Origin: CAZAMB01 sp964486335
Lineage (GTDB): Bacteria > Planctomycetota > Phycisphaerae > UBA1845
Assembly: GCA_964486335.1 (NCBI GenBank)
Contig: CAZAMB010000001.1
Span: forward strand, 1 to 64,000
DNA length: 64,000 nt
Direction of reading: 5' to 3'
This document shows, one piece after another, positions 8,787-17,723 of this stretch. Position 1 is the first letter of the stretch. Every line of letters begins with the position of its first letter. The notes under the pieces are model-generated. The model was not told the origin of the DNA. It made no database searches and saw nothing but the letters and a program-made list of their open reading frames with translations. A program made the translations under genes and the position numbers.

Positions 8787-9143
8787 TATTCACCTCTGAA
8801 TCAAAGAATTCACTTACCCGCGAGGACCCCGGGAACATCCTACGAGAGGACCAAGGGTCCGACAACTCAATGATCTACCACCAACCAGGATCGGTTTGGG
8901 AGCCGCCGAATGCTCTCCCGTTGACCAAGCTCAGTCGGATTTCCCAAAGCAAAACGCGGAGAACTCGCCTGGGGGAAAGCGACCAAACGCTCTCCGCGAC
9001 TTGCCTTTTTATCGGTTCTTTTCGGGGGGGGACTGTCGGGAATGTCGATGTGCCGGCCGAGTGGACCGCTGCTCCATGCTAGATTCGTCAACGACCATCC
9101 CAAGGCGTATGATCGTGGCCTATTTGAAGGTGGAGAAGTGCTG
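8787..9143. other. Divergent intergenic region (promoter-containing)
   Basis: It separates the minus-strand repeat lipoprotein from the plus-strand aminotransferase, so both promoters must lie here; no clear -35/-10 pair can be chosen by eye. A loose inverted repeat GCGGAG...CTCCGC spans 8958-8998 with a T-rich stretch near 9004, but the 28-base loop makes it a weak terminator candidate. Plus-strand frames from 9042 to 9143 are upstream of the preferred start. Confidence 0.5.
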
Positions 9144-10292
9144 ATGCGGCAAGTAGGCATGTTGGATTTGAAGGCGGAGTACGCGGTTTTTCGTGATGAA
9201 ATCCGCCGAACCGTGGAGGACGTGCTGGAAAGCCAGCAGTTCATCGGCGGTCCGGCGGTGTCAGAACTGGAACGATCGCTGGCCGCCCGTACCCGAGCCG
9301 GCCACGCCGTGGCAATAAGCAACGGTACAGACGCCCTGATTTGTGCCATGATGGCCCTGGAGATCGGTGCGGGTGACGAAGTGATTCTGCCGCCGTTCAC
9401 CTTTTTTGCCACGGCGGGCACAGTCGTACGACTTGGGGCACGGCCGGTTTTCGTCGACATCGATGCGCGAACGTTCAACATCGACCCCGCGAAGATCGAA
9501 GCCGCGATCACGCCGAAGACAAGAGCCATCATTGCCGTTCATCTGTTCGGGCAGTGCGCCGACATGGACGCGATCAACGCAGTCGCCAAGCGGCACAAGC
9601 TTCTCGTCGTCGAGGACGCCGCGCAGGCGATCGACGCGACGTACAAGGGTCGACCAGCCGGTACGCTCGGCGACATCGCCAGCTTGTCGTTCTACCCGAC
9701 CAAGAATCTCGGCGGATTCGGCGAGGGCGGAATGATCCTGACCAATGACGAACGACTAGCGACGCTTTGCAGGCAGCTTCGCAATCACGGCGAGTCGCAA
9801 CGGTACTATCACGATCGTGTCGGCGGAAACTTCCGCCTCGACACGATGAAGGCTGCGATCCTTCTCGTGAAGCTCAAACATCTCGACGACTTCGTACGTC
9901 GCCGCCGAAACAACGCGGCGCATTACGACCGTCTGCTTTCCGACACGCCGGTGACGACGCCGTTCGTGTCCGATGGCTGCAAGCATGTGTACCACCAATA
10001 CTCGATCCTCTGCGATCGGCGAGATGAGCTGGCTGCGTTTCTGCGGGATCGCGGAGTGGCCACAGGCGTCTACTATCCCTTGCCGCTACACTTGCAGAAG
10101 TGTTTTTCCGAACTTGGGTACAAGGCGGGTTCGATGCCGGTGGCCGAAGCGACCTGCCGGCGCGTGCTGTCTCTGCCTTGCCATCCAATGCTTGGGGAGG
10201 ACGATACAGTCTACGTGTCGAACCAAATCAAAGAGTTTACGGTTTCGAAATCAGTCAATCATGGATCGGAGTTGAAATCCAGCGCGGTTTGA
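9144..10292 (+). CDS. DegT/DnrJ/EryC1/StrS family PLP aminotransferase
   Basis: A 382-residue fold-type I PLP enzyme of the sugar aminotransferase family, which makes amino sugars from nucleotide-linked keto-sugars for surface polysaccharides. Family landmarks: MLDLKAEYAVFRDEI at the N-terminus, AISNGTDALICAMMAL (phosphate-binding loop), VVEDAAQAIDATYKG (Asp that pairs with the pyridine nitrogen), and SFYPTKNLGGFGEGG with the Schiff-base Lys about residue 187. The C-terminal region has HVYHQYSILCDRRDELAAFL and TGVYYPLPLHLQ. The ATG at 9144 has GGAGAAG upstream; the frame extends to 9042 without support. It is likely a partner of the glycan genes elsewhere in the window, but it stands alone. 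Confidence 0.9.
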   Translation: MRQVGMLDLKAEYAVFRDEIRRTVEDVLESQQFIGGPAVSELERSLAARTRAGHAVAISNGTDALICAMMALEIGAGDEVILPPFTFFATAGTVVRLGARPVFVDIDARTFNIDPAKIEAAITPKTRAIIAVHLFGQCADMDAINAVAKRHKLLVVEDAAQAIDATYKGRPAGTLGDIASLSFYPTKNLGGFGEGGMILTNDERLATLCRQLRNHGESQRYYHDRVGGNFRLDTMKAAILLVKLKHLDDFVRRRRNNAAHYDRLLSDTPVTTPFVSDGCKHVYHQYSILCDRRDELAAFLRDRGVATGVYYPLPLHLQKCFSELGYKAGSMPVAEATCRRVLSLPCHPMLGEDDTVYVSNQIKEFTVSKSVNHGSELKSSAV

Positions 10293-10668
10293 TGACCGAA
10301 GGGCGCGATCACGTTTGGTGTTCGCGCGGCTTCAACAGGTCCGGCATCCTTCTTTCAATGCTTCGATACCCTTCATGCCGATTAAACCGCGGTCGATGCG
10401 GGTTGTTCGTTCGCCCAGGCAGCTCTTTTGGGGCCCCGATTCCCCATGAATCAATCCGGGTCCTGGCACTCCTCCAGGCCCGCGACACCGGTCGATCTTG
10501 GCTCGAAGCTTGACGAAATCGCCGAAAAATGGTCTCCTAGTGGCCGAAGTGCGGGAATCCCGGCGGTACCCGCCTCGGTTTGATTTGGTTCCATTTCGGA
10601 GCGTCACAGCGCGGTGCCGCTCGAAATCGTGGATGCGTCACTTTCGTCAGATTTCAGGAGGACTGTTC
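10293..10668. other. Gene-free stretch upstream of the LPP20 operon
   Basis: About 375 bases. Plus-strand frames crossing it (to 10513 and from 10498) lack protein-like character. The promoter for the 10669-13523 operon should lie here, but no distinctive site is evident; an AGGAGG ribosome binding site is at the extreme right end. Confidence 0.5.
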
Positions 10669-11715
10669 ATGCGTGGATTGCAAGGGATTGGTGGATTGGT
10701 CGGCGGGCTGACTTGCGTGATGATCGCGGCGGGATGTGCGTCGCGGGAAACAGCCAACGTCGCGTTCAGCTACGTCGTGGAAAAAGAGAAGGGCCTGCCG
10801 CAAGGCATGAAGACGATCGCCATCACGCCCGCCCAGGTGGGTGAGACGACCGATCCGAAATGGTCGGAGATGTGCGTCACCGTGCTCGGCTCGTTGATCA
10901 ATGAGTCGCGGAGCAGTTTCGGAACGGAAATCACCGTGACCGAGCGCCGCGACACGAAGCCTGTGTTCAACGAAGCTGACCTCGCGGCCGCGGGCATGTC
11001 CAACCGCCAGGGCGGCAATCCGGGGCAGTTGATCGGCGCCGAGGGTTACCTGCTGAGCAATATCAACGTCAAAGTCGAAAAGCACGTCGGCAAGCAGCGC
11101 ACACTGTCGGGGCTTGATCTGTCGGGCTTCGGCGGCCGCGGCTGGGGCGGCGGAAGCGTCAATGCCGAGACCGAGGAAGTAGAGACGGTGACGCGCAACT
11201 TGACGGTTCAGACCGAGTTCAAACTCATTGACGCGAGCAATGGTCGTGTGTGGGAGCACTTCTCGCCGCGAACCTATCGTTCGACGGATCGCACGAAAGC
11301 CAGCCCGATCTTCGGCTCCAGCCAGACCGAAGCTGAACTGACGCCGACGGATCGCATCATCGCGACGCTGGTCGAGCGGGGCGCGCGCGAGTTCGTCAGC
11401 GTGCTGATGCCCGTGCGGATCGAGGTGGAGGCCGAAGTCGTGTCCAGCGGCAACGCCAATTGCGCGCAGGGCGTCCGACAGCTTCGGGCCGAGGATTACC
11501 TCGGAGCGATTGAGTCGTTTAAGCTGGCGATGGCCGAGAGCCCCAACGACCATCAGGCGGCCTACGGCGCCGGCGTGGCCAGCGAAGCCATGGGGCGAGG
11601 GGACGCCGCGTTAAAGTACTACAATCAGGCCTGTGCCGGTCAGGATAACAAGACCTATACGGAAGCCCGCGATCGCATCAAGGCGTTTGGCGGACGAATC
11701 CGGGCAGGAGCGTAG
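10669..11715 (+). CDS. Lipoprotein with TPR-like C-terminus, first gene of an LPP20 operon
   Basis: A 348-residue lipoprotein: a hydrophobic N-terminus leads to a lipobox (MIAAGC, Cys 23). Residues 25-250 form a domain containing FGTEITVTERRDTKP and a glycine-rich patch LDLSGFGGRGWGGGS, reminiscent of CsgG-type outer membrane assembly lipoproteins, although I would not assert that family. The last 90 residues (NCAQGVRQLRAEDYLGAIESF and the following helix pairs) look like one or two TPRs. The ATG at 10669 has AGGAGG eight bases upstream; earlier in-frame codons are unlikely. It is followed after 145 bases by the triple-LPP20 gene, and the operon likely shares a periplasmic or outer-membrane function. 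Confidence 0.75.
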   Translation: MRGLQGIGGLVGGLTCVMIAAGCASRETANVAFSYVVEKEKGLPQGMKTIAITPAQVGETTDPKWSEMCVTVLGSLINESRSSFGTEITVTERRDTKPVFNEADLAAAGMSNRQGGNPGQLIGAEGYLLSNINVKVEKHVGKQRTLSGLDLSGFGGRGWGGGSVNAETEEVETVTRNLTVQTEFKLIDASNGRVWEHFSPRTYRSTDRTKASPIFGSSQTEAELTPTDRIIATLVERGAREFVSVLMPVRIEVEAEVVSSGNANCAQGVRQLRAEDYLGAIESFKLAMAESPNDHQAAYGAGVASEAMGRGDAALKYYNQACAGQDNKTYTEARDRIKAFGGRIRAGA

Positions 11716-11860
11716 GAATTGGTCGAAAAATGACGGCCAACCATTGGGGTTGGGCGGTGTCTTAGGTGATGTGAACAGGGCGGCCCGCGACGTGAATGCA
11801 CCCTAGCGACGGTGACCGGAACGCCTCTGGACCGGACGGTGAATCAAGGAGATTGGGATC

Positions 11861-13186
11861 ATGTTGAGAATGAGCGGAAGACGTTGGTTCGGGGCGGCGC
11901 TGTTGTTGGCGGTCGTTCCGGCGTTTGCACAGGACGCGAAACAGGCACAGAACAAGTTGCTGGCCAAGCGCGCCGCGGAGGCGGACTGCTATCGGAAACT
12001 GGCCGAAACAGTGTACGGCGTGCAGATCAATTCGGAGACGTACGTCAAGGATTTCGTCACCGAAAGCGATACAATCCGAGCGGGCGTCGATACCTTCATC
12101 AAGGGCATTCGGCTCGGGCAACCTCAATACTACGAAGACGGAGCGTGCCAAGTGGAGGGTGAAATCTCCGTCGCCAAGCTGGTGACGGAAATCAAGCAGC
12201 TACATTCGCAGCACTACAAGGGCAATAAGGTCACGACGACGGACATTGAGAAGATCACGGAGCGCATTCAAACGGACGTGATCAAAGCGACGGGCATGGG
12301 CGCGCCGCGTCCCGATCTTCCTCCTGATCTTCCCGCCGGCATCGAAAACGTGATCGAGCCGCTTCCGCAAGGCTACACGCCTCCACCAGTCATTCGGGTT
12401 CCCGAAATCTGGAAGGCCGTCGGGCCGCAAGCGAGGCTGATGGCCGAGCGTGCCGCGGAGGTCGATGCGCTGCGACGCCTGCTCGAGCAGATCAAGGGAC
12501 TGCGACTGACGAGCGACACACTGGTGCGCGACTTCGTTACCGAATCGGATGAAATCAGCACGAAGGCCTCCGGTATTGTCGTCGGCGCGTCCAAGGTGGG
12601 AACGTACCTGCACGAGGACGAATTGATCGTGGAGGTGACGATGGAAGTGCCCGTGGAGAGGGTCATCACCAAGCTCAAGGAACTCCACAGCCAGCATTAC
12701 CACGGCAACAAGGTCACGACGACGGATATTTCAAAGCTGACTGAGACGATTCATCGCGAGATGATCCGCGCCACCGGATCGGGCGTCCCCCGTCCGGAAA
12801 TGATCGCCAAGGTGTCAAGCACCGTGACGACATTTCATCAGCCGGAGTGGACAGCGCGAGTGATCGAGGTCACGGGTCAGGGCACTGATCCGGCGATCGA
12901 CACGGCCCAAGGTAAGCTAAAGGCCGCCCGCGCCGCGGAACTGGACGGCATGCGCAAGCTGGCCGAGCAGATTTTCGGGCTGGAAGTTCGATCGGGAACG
13001 ACGGTTCGCGACTTTGTGACGGAACATGACGAAATCAAGACGCAGGTCGACGCCATTCTGGTGGGCGCGACTTCCGGCGAGCCGCGGTTCAGCGAAGCCA
13101 CGGCCACGGTGACCGTGTCACTTCCGGCGGCTGATGTGTGGCGGGTCGTGCATAAGGAAATCACGATCGTTGAACGTCGTCGGTAA
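11861..13186 (+). CDS. Secreted protein with three tandem LPP20-type domains
   Basis: A 441-residue exported protein with a signal peptide ending in PAFA|QDA. Three homologous blocks follow, at about residues 26-117, 190-279 and 351-433. Each holds AERAAEVDALRRLLEQIKGL then a variable strand, TLVRDFVTESDEI and a glycine-containing beta strand; the closest known domain is LPP20/FlgT-N/FlgO-like. Blocks one and two end in a shared linker H(S)QHY(K/H)GNKVTTTDI. LPP20-type proteins are outer-membrane-associated and, in Vibrio and Campylobacter relatives, support the flagellar basal body, but no flagellar genes are visible here. RBS AAGGAG lies 10 bases before ATG 11861. Confidence 0.85.
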   Translation: MLRMSGRRWFGAALLLAVVPAFAQDAKQAQNKLLAKRAAEADCYRKLAETVYGVQINSETYVKDFVTESDTIRAGVDTFIKGIRLGQPQYYEDGACQVEGEISVAKLVTEIKQLHSQHYKGNKVTTTDIEKITERIQTDVIKATGMGAPRPDLPPDLPAGIENVIEPLPQGYTPPPVIRVPEIWKAVGPQARLMAERAAEVDALRRLLEQIKGLRLTSDTLVRDFVTESDEISTKASGIVVGASKVGTYLHEDELIVEVTMEVPVERVITKLKELHSQHYHGNKVTTTDISKLTETIHREMIRATGSGVPRPEMIAKVSSTVTTFHQPEWTARVIEVTGQGTDPAIDTAQGKLKAARAAELDGMRKLAEQIFGLEVRSGTTVRDFVTEHDEIKTQVDAILVGATSGEPRFSEATATVTVSLPAADVWRVVHKEITIVERRR

Positions 13187-13268
13187 ATTCGCGGGTGTGT
13201 GTCGCGTTGGCGACGGGGCGCGGCGAATGGACGACGCGGCCCAACGCCCCAATCCAAGGAGTGAAACC

Positions 13269-13523
13269 ATGCGTTTCAGCATGAGCGTGTTGAAAAAACT
13301 GTTGAGTGTCACGACCGTGGCACTCTTTGCGGCGGGCTGCGAAACGTCTTCGCACAAGACCGTGAAGACCTACGACTACAGCAATGACAGTCGTCCGGCG
13401 CAACCGCAGCCGACCGAACGCGAACAACGGGGTTCGGATGCGCAGATGGTCGAACCGGGCGAGATGGTGGCTCCGGGAGAAATGGTTCCGCCTGGTGAGC
13501 CGGTCGTCGAACCGCGCCGCTGA
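13269..13523 (+). CDS. Small lipoprotein, last gene of the LPP20 operon
   Basis: An 84-residue lipoprotein: the N-terminus MRFSMSVLKKLLSVTTVALF leads into a lipobox ending at Cys 24 (LFAAGC). The rest is low-complexity and charged, with GEMVAPGEMVPPGEPVVEP repeats near the C-terminus, so it is probably a disordered tether. AAGGAG lies eight bases upstream of the ATG. It follows the LPP20 gene by 82 bases and precedes a terminator, so it closes the operon. Confidence 0.75.
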   Translation: MRFSMSVLKKLLSVTTVALFAAGCETSSHKTVKTYDYSNDSRPAQPQPTEREQRGSDAQMVEPGEMVAPGEMVPPGEPVVEPRR

Positions 13524-13573
13524 TCGAAACATCACTTGCCGCGATTTCGGTTGCGGATCGAGAATGCAAACCG

Positions 13574-13610
13574 ACGGGCCGGATGCGTGTCGCGCGTCCG
13601 GCCCGTTTGT
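13574..13610 (+). terminator. Rho-independent terminator closing the LPP20 operon
   Basis: A perfect 10-base stem, ACGGGCCGGA at 13574-13583 with TCCGGCCCGT at 13597-13606, then TTGT. It sits 50 bases after the last stop codon. Confidence 0.8.
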
Positions 13611-13923
13611 ATGAATGATTCAATCTCACCGAGCAACTGTATTCTGAAATCCAGCTCTTCATTTGGCCTGATGCATTTTGCCACGCGAGTACCATTTCGT
13701 TTGAGCAATGATGATAATATCGGGCGAAGTTTGTATCATGATCGAACCATCAACTTCAATCCGTATTCGACATCTATCCGCCATGATATTATGAGATCAA
13801 AGCGGTTTTGGACGGCAGGGCGATGTTGATCAAGGAGCCAGATTTACCTATGATGGTCGACGGAAGTCGGGGAACGAATGTTCCGCTGGTTCTTTGTGAG
13901 TGGACGAAGGGGATGGGGGCAAG
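13611..13923. other. AT-richer intergenic region before the PEP-CTERM-like gene
   Basis: About 310 bases, visibly more AT-rich than its surroundings (for example GATGATAATATCGG and CCATGATATTATGAG). This is what a promoter or regulatory region of a surface-protein gene would look like, but I cannot assign a particular sigma-factor site. No credible gene lies in it. Confidence 0.5.
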
Positions 13924-14709
13924 ATGCGCGTTCAAGGAGTCAATCGAGTCGTTTGTTCGGCGTTGCTGGCCGCGTTGACCGGCCTTACCTGGTCAGATCG
14001 CCCGGCATTCGGAGCGATCACGTTCGACGTCGTGGGATTGGCTGGCAGCGGAGTGACAGGCAAGGTCACCTTTGCCTACTCGAGCATTTCCTCGACAGAC
14101 GCAGCACTCACCGTAACCATTGAAAACACGACGAGCAACGCTTCGCGCATCAGCGGATTCGCATTCAATGTACCCACGATTGCGGGGACGACCTTTTCGA
14201 CGATCGGCGGAGCCTCTTCGGCCGGCGTCGTTGTAGCCATTGCGCCCACTTCCAGCAGCGCCATTCCGGAAAATGCCGCTACCAACGAAGCGGGCTGGTA
14301 CGCGAAATGGAAGTCCAATGACATCAAGACGCCCAACGCCGCGGGCGACTTTGACTTTGGTGTCATGAACGCCAGCAACGGCAACGCGTTCATCACGGAT
14401 GGCGTTGGGAGCGGACCGCGCATCCTTAATCTCGTCGACTCCAACGATTCGACGACGTTCACATTTCGCCTGACCGGAACCGGATTGCAAAGCATGTCCG
14501 ACCCAGCCTTTGAAACCGCATTCATGAATGAGCTTTCGACCAGCGCGGGCTACTATAATTTCGGCGTGCGCTTCCAGGGCATCCCCGGTTCGATCGGGTC
14601 CGACCTCGCCGTCAAAACGCAGTTAAACCCGGTCCCAATTCCCGGCGCCTTCGTGCTGGCGGGTGTGGGGATTGGTTTTGTGGGTATGATGCGCCGACGC
14701 TTCTCCTGA
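13924..14709 (+). CDS. Secreted protein with PEP-CTERM-like (VPIPGA) sorting tail
   Basis: A 261-residue exported protein. A signal peptide (VVCSALLAALTGLTW...AFG|AIT) starts it. A beta-rich, Ser/Thr/Asn-rich body follows, and a classical C-terminal sorting tail ends it: NPVPIPGAFVLAGVGIG, a hydrophobic stretch, then MMRRRFS. This VPxPxA + transmembrane + Arg arrangement is recognised by exosortase-type transpeptidases in PEP-CTERM/VPLPA systems; no exosortase gene is in this window. The likely destination is the outer surface or extracellular matrix. The ATG at 13924 is preceded by GGGGG; an upstream ATG at 13900 is possible. The gene follows an AT-rich spacer. Confidence 0.8.
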   Translation: MRVQGVNRVVCSALLAALTGLTWSDRPAFGAITFDVVGLAGSGVTGKVTFAYSSISSTDAALTVTIENTTSNASRISGFAFNVPTIAGTTFSTIGGASSAGVVVAIAPTSSSAIPENAATNEAGWYAKWKSNDIKTPNAAGDFDFGVMNASNGNAFITDGVGSGPRILNLVDSNDSTTFTFRLTGTGLQSMSDPAFETAFMNELSTSAGYYNFGVRFQGIPGSIGSDLAVKTQLNPVPIPGAFVLAGVGIGFVGMMRRRFS

Positions 14710-14855
14710 ACAAGCAACGCTGCTTGGCGCCGAATCTGCAAAGCGAGCAGAGCATTTCCTTGTAGTAGAGATTTCGCCACGGTCTGTGCGCAATAAGAAG
14801 CGAGCGCGAGTTCCGCGCAATCGCAGCGGATGGATGTTCAAATTATCCGGGGAAT

Positions 14856-14882
14856 CCGCGCGGACTGAAGTCCGCGGCTCGC
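14856..14882 (+). repeat. REP-like palindromic element, family I
   Basis: CCGCGCGGACT, a 2-base loop, then AGTCCGCGG and CTCGC. It carries the compensatory GGACT/AGTCC variant and lies just downstream of the ABC operon's last stop, where it might act as an RNA end-stabilising hairpin. Confidence 0.75.
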
Positions 14883-14903
14883 GACGACTGGTTTGGGGTT
14901 GCT

Positions 14904-15755
14904 TTAATCTCTGGCCACCTTCGACGGAACGAGCTCGCGCGAAGTGACGAGCAGGCAAGCGACGATCAGCGCGACGCCGACGATCAACGACCATGCATAA
15001 TAGCCGGAGTCGCCCGGCGGGAAGACACGCGACGCAACGTCGGGCGGGAGCTGAAACAACGTCACGAGTTGCGGATTGGCGTTGACAACCATCGCACGAA
15101 GCTGGTGCAACACGCTGTACGTTCGCGCTGCTACGGGAAGATTGCTGATGACGAACTCGACAATGACGAGGTACGAAACGGATAGCACGAGCGGCTTGGC
15201 CGACAGCAACCCAATCAGCGTGAACACGGCCAGAAAGACGATCGCCCCCAGCGCGGCCACGACGAGGTAGACCTTGAGGTCTTCATACGGATTCCACGAG
15301 GCCAGCGTGGGCGTGTTTGCCGCCAGAACCGCCCAGTTGTGACCGCCAAGAATGGCAAAGTGCATGGCCGCGGCGGTCGCGACGGTCAGGGCGGCCAGCA
15401 CGACGGCGGCGGCGACGAATCGGGTAAGCAGCACTGTGCGGCGTCGCAAACGCCGGGTGATGAGGTATCCGACGGTTCGCGTTTCGGCCTCGGCGACGAT
15501 GAGTCCGTTGCCGTAGATCATGCACGACATCGGCACCAGTCCCATCAGGAACATGAAGTGAAACATGTTGTGGTAGAGGTTCCAAGCGGGCGTCAGGGCG
15601 TTGATCGGTGGAGCGAATCGCCGAATCAACAACGCCAGAATGCAGGGCAGCAGCATGGCCGCCGCCAGCCCCCAGAACTTCCAGTCGCCGAGCATTCGTC
15701 GGATCGTGAACGAAAAGAGCGCGAGCATCGGGGTGATGGACATGGGTCGTCTCAC
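14904..15755 (-). CDS. ABC-2 type permease, last gene of the double ABC operon
   Basis: A 283-residue integral membrane protein with about six hydrophobic segments (FWGLAAAMLLPCILALLI, MFHFMFLMGLVPMSCMIYGN and others). A cytosolic stretch, ETRTVGYLITRRLRRRTVL, resembles the ABC-2 permease coupling region. It would form the membrane half of a type-2 ABC exporter with the ATPase encoded at 15752-16681; GTGA at the gene junction gives translational coupling, with an alternative ATG at 15743. The substrate is unknown. Related permeases move drugs, peptides or glycan components, or assist copper enzyme assembly (NosY-like); none of these is distinguished here. Confidence 0.8.
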   Translation of the reverse strand: MRRPMSITPMLALFSFTIRRMLGDWKFWGLAAAMLLPCILALLIRRFAPPINALTPAWNLYHNMFHFMFLMGLVPMSCMIYGNGLIVAEAETRTVGYLITRRLRRRTVLLTRFVAAAVVLAALTVATAAAMHFAILGGHNWAVLAANTPTLASWNPYEDLKVYLVVAALGAIVFLAVFTLIGLLSAKPLVLSVSYLVIVEFVISNLPVAARTYSVLHQLRAMVVNANPQLVTLFQLPPDVASRVFPPGDSGYYAWSLIVGVALIVACLLVTSRELVPSKVARD

Positions 15756-16681
15756 TTGGCGGTCGGATGAGTCAGATAGCCGAAAACGGCTTCGAGGTTC
15801 TCATCGGCGGCGGCAATTTCCCAAACCGTCATCCCCTCGTCGAGAATCCAGGACACGAGCGTGCCGTGCATCGCGTCGGGCGAGCGGGTCTCAAAAAGTA
15901 CCATATCGTCGCGCGGAATGAACACGCCGGAAACGTCGGCATGTTCGGCCAGCCGCGCGGCGAGCTTTCGCGGCTGATCCACACGAACGCGAATGGAGTG
16001 CGGGCGGTCGAGCAGGGTGCGTCGCACCTCCTGCACGCTGCCCTGTGCGACGATGCGCCCGTGATCGATCATGAGGATCTGTTTCGTCAGCGACTCAATC
16101 TCGTGAAGCACGTGGCTTGAAACCAGAATGTGCGTCCCGCGGTCGGCAAGCGCGCGGAATAGCGTAGTCAATTCGTTGCGGGCGATGGGGTCGGCCCCGG
16201 TGAAAGGTTCGTCGAGGATCAGCAGGTCGGGCGAATGAGCGAGCGCCTGCGCGATCTTGATCCGCTGCCGCATGCCTTTGGAGTATCCTCTGATGGCTCT
16301 CCTTGCGTGAGGGGTCATACCCGTTTGTTCGATCGCCAGCGACGCCGCGTCCCGGGCGGCCGCACCCTGTAAACCCGACAGTTTCGCCAGGAACAGGACG
16401 AATTGCCATCCGGTCATTCCGGACCAGAACGGATCGCCTTCCGGACAATGCCCGATGCGGGAGAGAACGTGCGGACGATCCCACGGTGATTCACCGAAGA
16501 CGCGGATCGTCCCTCGGCTCGGTCGAAGCTGGCCGGTGACAAGACCCATCAACGTCGACTTGCCCGCACCGTTGGGTCCCAGAAGCCCGGTGATGCCTGA
16601 ACCGATTTCCGTGGTCACATTGTTGAGGCCGATGACCTCGCCGTACCACTTCGACAATTGTCCCAGTTCAATGACAGCCAT
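15752..16681 (-). CDS. ABC transporter ATPase (ABC-2 type), second pair
   Basis: A 309-residue ATPase. Walker A GLLGPNGAGKSTLMG is near residue 38, the signature GYSKGMRQRIKIAQAL near residue 140 (degenerate LSGGQ), and Walker B LLILDEPFTGADP follows. After the nucleotide-binding domain there is a C-terminal regulatory domain of about 90 residues (SIRVRVDQPRKLAARLAEHA), typical of ATPases that pair with ABC-2 permeases. An in-frame ATG at 16690 could also start it; no convincing SD sequence is seen. It partners the downstream permease and lies 34 bases behind the other permease. Confidence 0.88.
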   Translation of the reverse strand: MAVIELGQLSKWYGEVIGLNNVTTEIGSGITGLLGPNGAGKSTLMGLVTGQLRPSRGTIRVFGESPWDRPHVLSRIGHCPEGDPFWSGMTGWQFVLFLAKLSGLQGAAARDAASLAIEQTGMTPHARRAIRGYSKGMRQRIKIAQALAHSPDLLILDEPFTGADPIARNELTTLFRALADRGTHILVSSHVLHEIESLTKQILMIDHGRIVAQGSVQEVRRTLLDRPHSIRVRVDQPRKLAARLAEHADVSGVFIPRDDMVLFETRSPDAMHGTLVSWILDEGMTVWEIAAADENLEAVFGYLTHPTAK

Positions 16682-16715
16682 GCGTGCCATCAATCTTTGG
16701 TTCGGATTCCGACCA

Positions 16716-17723
16716 TCACGTTGACGCGGCGGAACGCGAAAACCGCACCACTCGCCGCCAGCTCATCAGGCCCGCGCCGACGATCACAGCGGCCAGAACG
16801 GTTGCGGCCTTGACCGGGTCGGCGGAGTGGCCCAGTGCTCTTGCAAACTTCTCGGGGGCGAGTCCCGACTCGGCCAAACCTCGCCGAATGCCGAGCAGGT
16901 GCTCGATCACGATCACAAGATCATCGCGAAGCGAGACGCAACCCAGCCAGCCATGAGCGGTTTCGGCGGGCAGGGAATCGTTGAGGATTTGCTGTGCGAC
17001 CGTGGGCAGCAGACACACCGCCACCCATGCGACGGTGACGTAGCGCTGGTCAGCGGTCAGGCTGGACAGCACCAACGAGACCGACGCCGCCGCGACGCAG
17101 ACCATCACCCCTCCCGCCAGCACGTCCAGCGCGAGCCGGATGGTCTGCGGCCACGTGTCCAGCCCGCCGGTGAGCGCGACGCCGATGATGAGCGCGAGCA
17201 GGGCGGGAATGACCGTAACCAGCGCCACGAAGATCGCGGCGACGCAGCCTTTGCCCAGCAGATAGGTCCACGGGGTGATGGGCTTGGCGAAGTAGATGGG
17301 CAGGGCCTTGGCTTTTAGGTCGTTGGCAATCAGCCCCGTTCCGGTACGCGCCACGACAATCATGACCCAAAACATCTGGAACTTCGCGACCAGGAGAAAC
17401 GTGCTGTGCCAGAGGATTTCGCGGAATTCGGCGATGCGCGACACGCCGCTCAGATCGATTTGCAGAAACTGTCGCAAAAAGTCCGTCATCGACCGAGCTT
17501 CATCGGTGCCGGCCAAGGCTTCGAGGAGGGAAATGACATAGAGCATCGCGGATGCAAACAGAGCGGGAATACCCGCGGTGAGCAGCAGGGTTCGCGTTTT
17601 GGCGTGCTTGAAGGCGAGCGAAAGACCGTTGCCGACGATGGCCAGCCACGTCCAGCCCGTGCGATCAACTCGCGATTCGCGGCGGCGATAGTGAAAAATC
17701 TGGCCCGTGGGCAGCGTCGTCAT
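16716..17723 (-). CDS. ABC-2 type permease, first pair
   Basis: A 335-residue membrane protein. Hydrophobic spans include TLLLTAGIPALFASAMLYVISLLEAL, AIFVALVTVIPALLALIIGVALTGG, VLAGGVMVCVAAASVSLVL and AVIVGAGLMSW. A conserved ABC-2-like segment reads LKAKALPIYFAKPITPWTYLLGKG. It is coupled to the ATPase at 17720-18646 by ATGA overlap, so this is a second exporter or a heteromeric partner of the other pair. The four genes in the same direction suggest a four-subunit machine (two ATPases, two permeases). Substrate not deducible. Confidence 0.82.
   Translation of the reverse strand: MTTLPTGQIFHYRRRESRVDRTGWTWLAIVGNGLSLAFKHAKTRTLLLTAGIPALFASAMLYVISLLEALAGTDEARSMTDFLRQFLQIDLSGVSRIAEFREILWHSTFLLVAKFQMFWVMIVVARTGTGLIANDLKAKALPIYFAKPITPWTYLLGKGCVAAIFVALVTVIPALLALIIGVALTGGLDTWPQTIRLALDVLAGGVMVCVAAASVSLVLSSLTADQRYVTVAWVAVCLLPTVAQQILNDSLPAETAHGWLGCVSLRDDLVIVIEHLLGIRRGLAESGLAPEKFARALGHSADPVKAATVLAAVIVGAGLMSWRRVVRFSRSAAST

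Noticed and set aside
8958..9012. Hairpin with T-rich tail in the divergent spacer
   Set aside because: The loop is 28 bases long and the stem only about seven, so a terminator is not supported.
13536..13829. Plus-strand 97-codon frame
   Set aside because: It runs through the terminator hairpin and the AT-rich spacer; nothing suggests translation.
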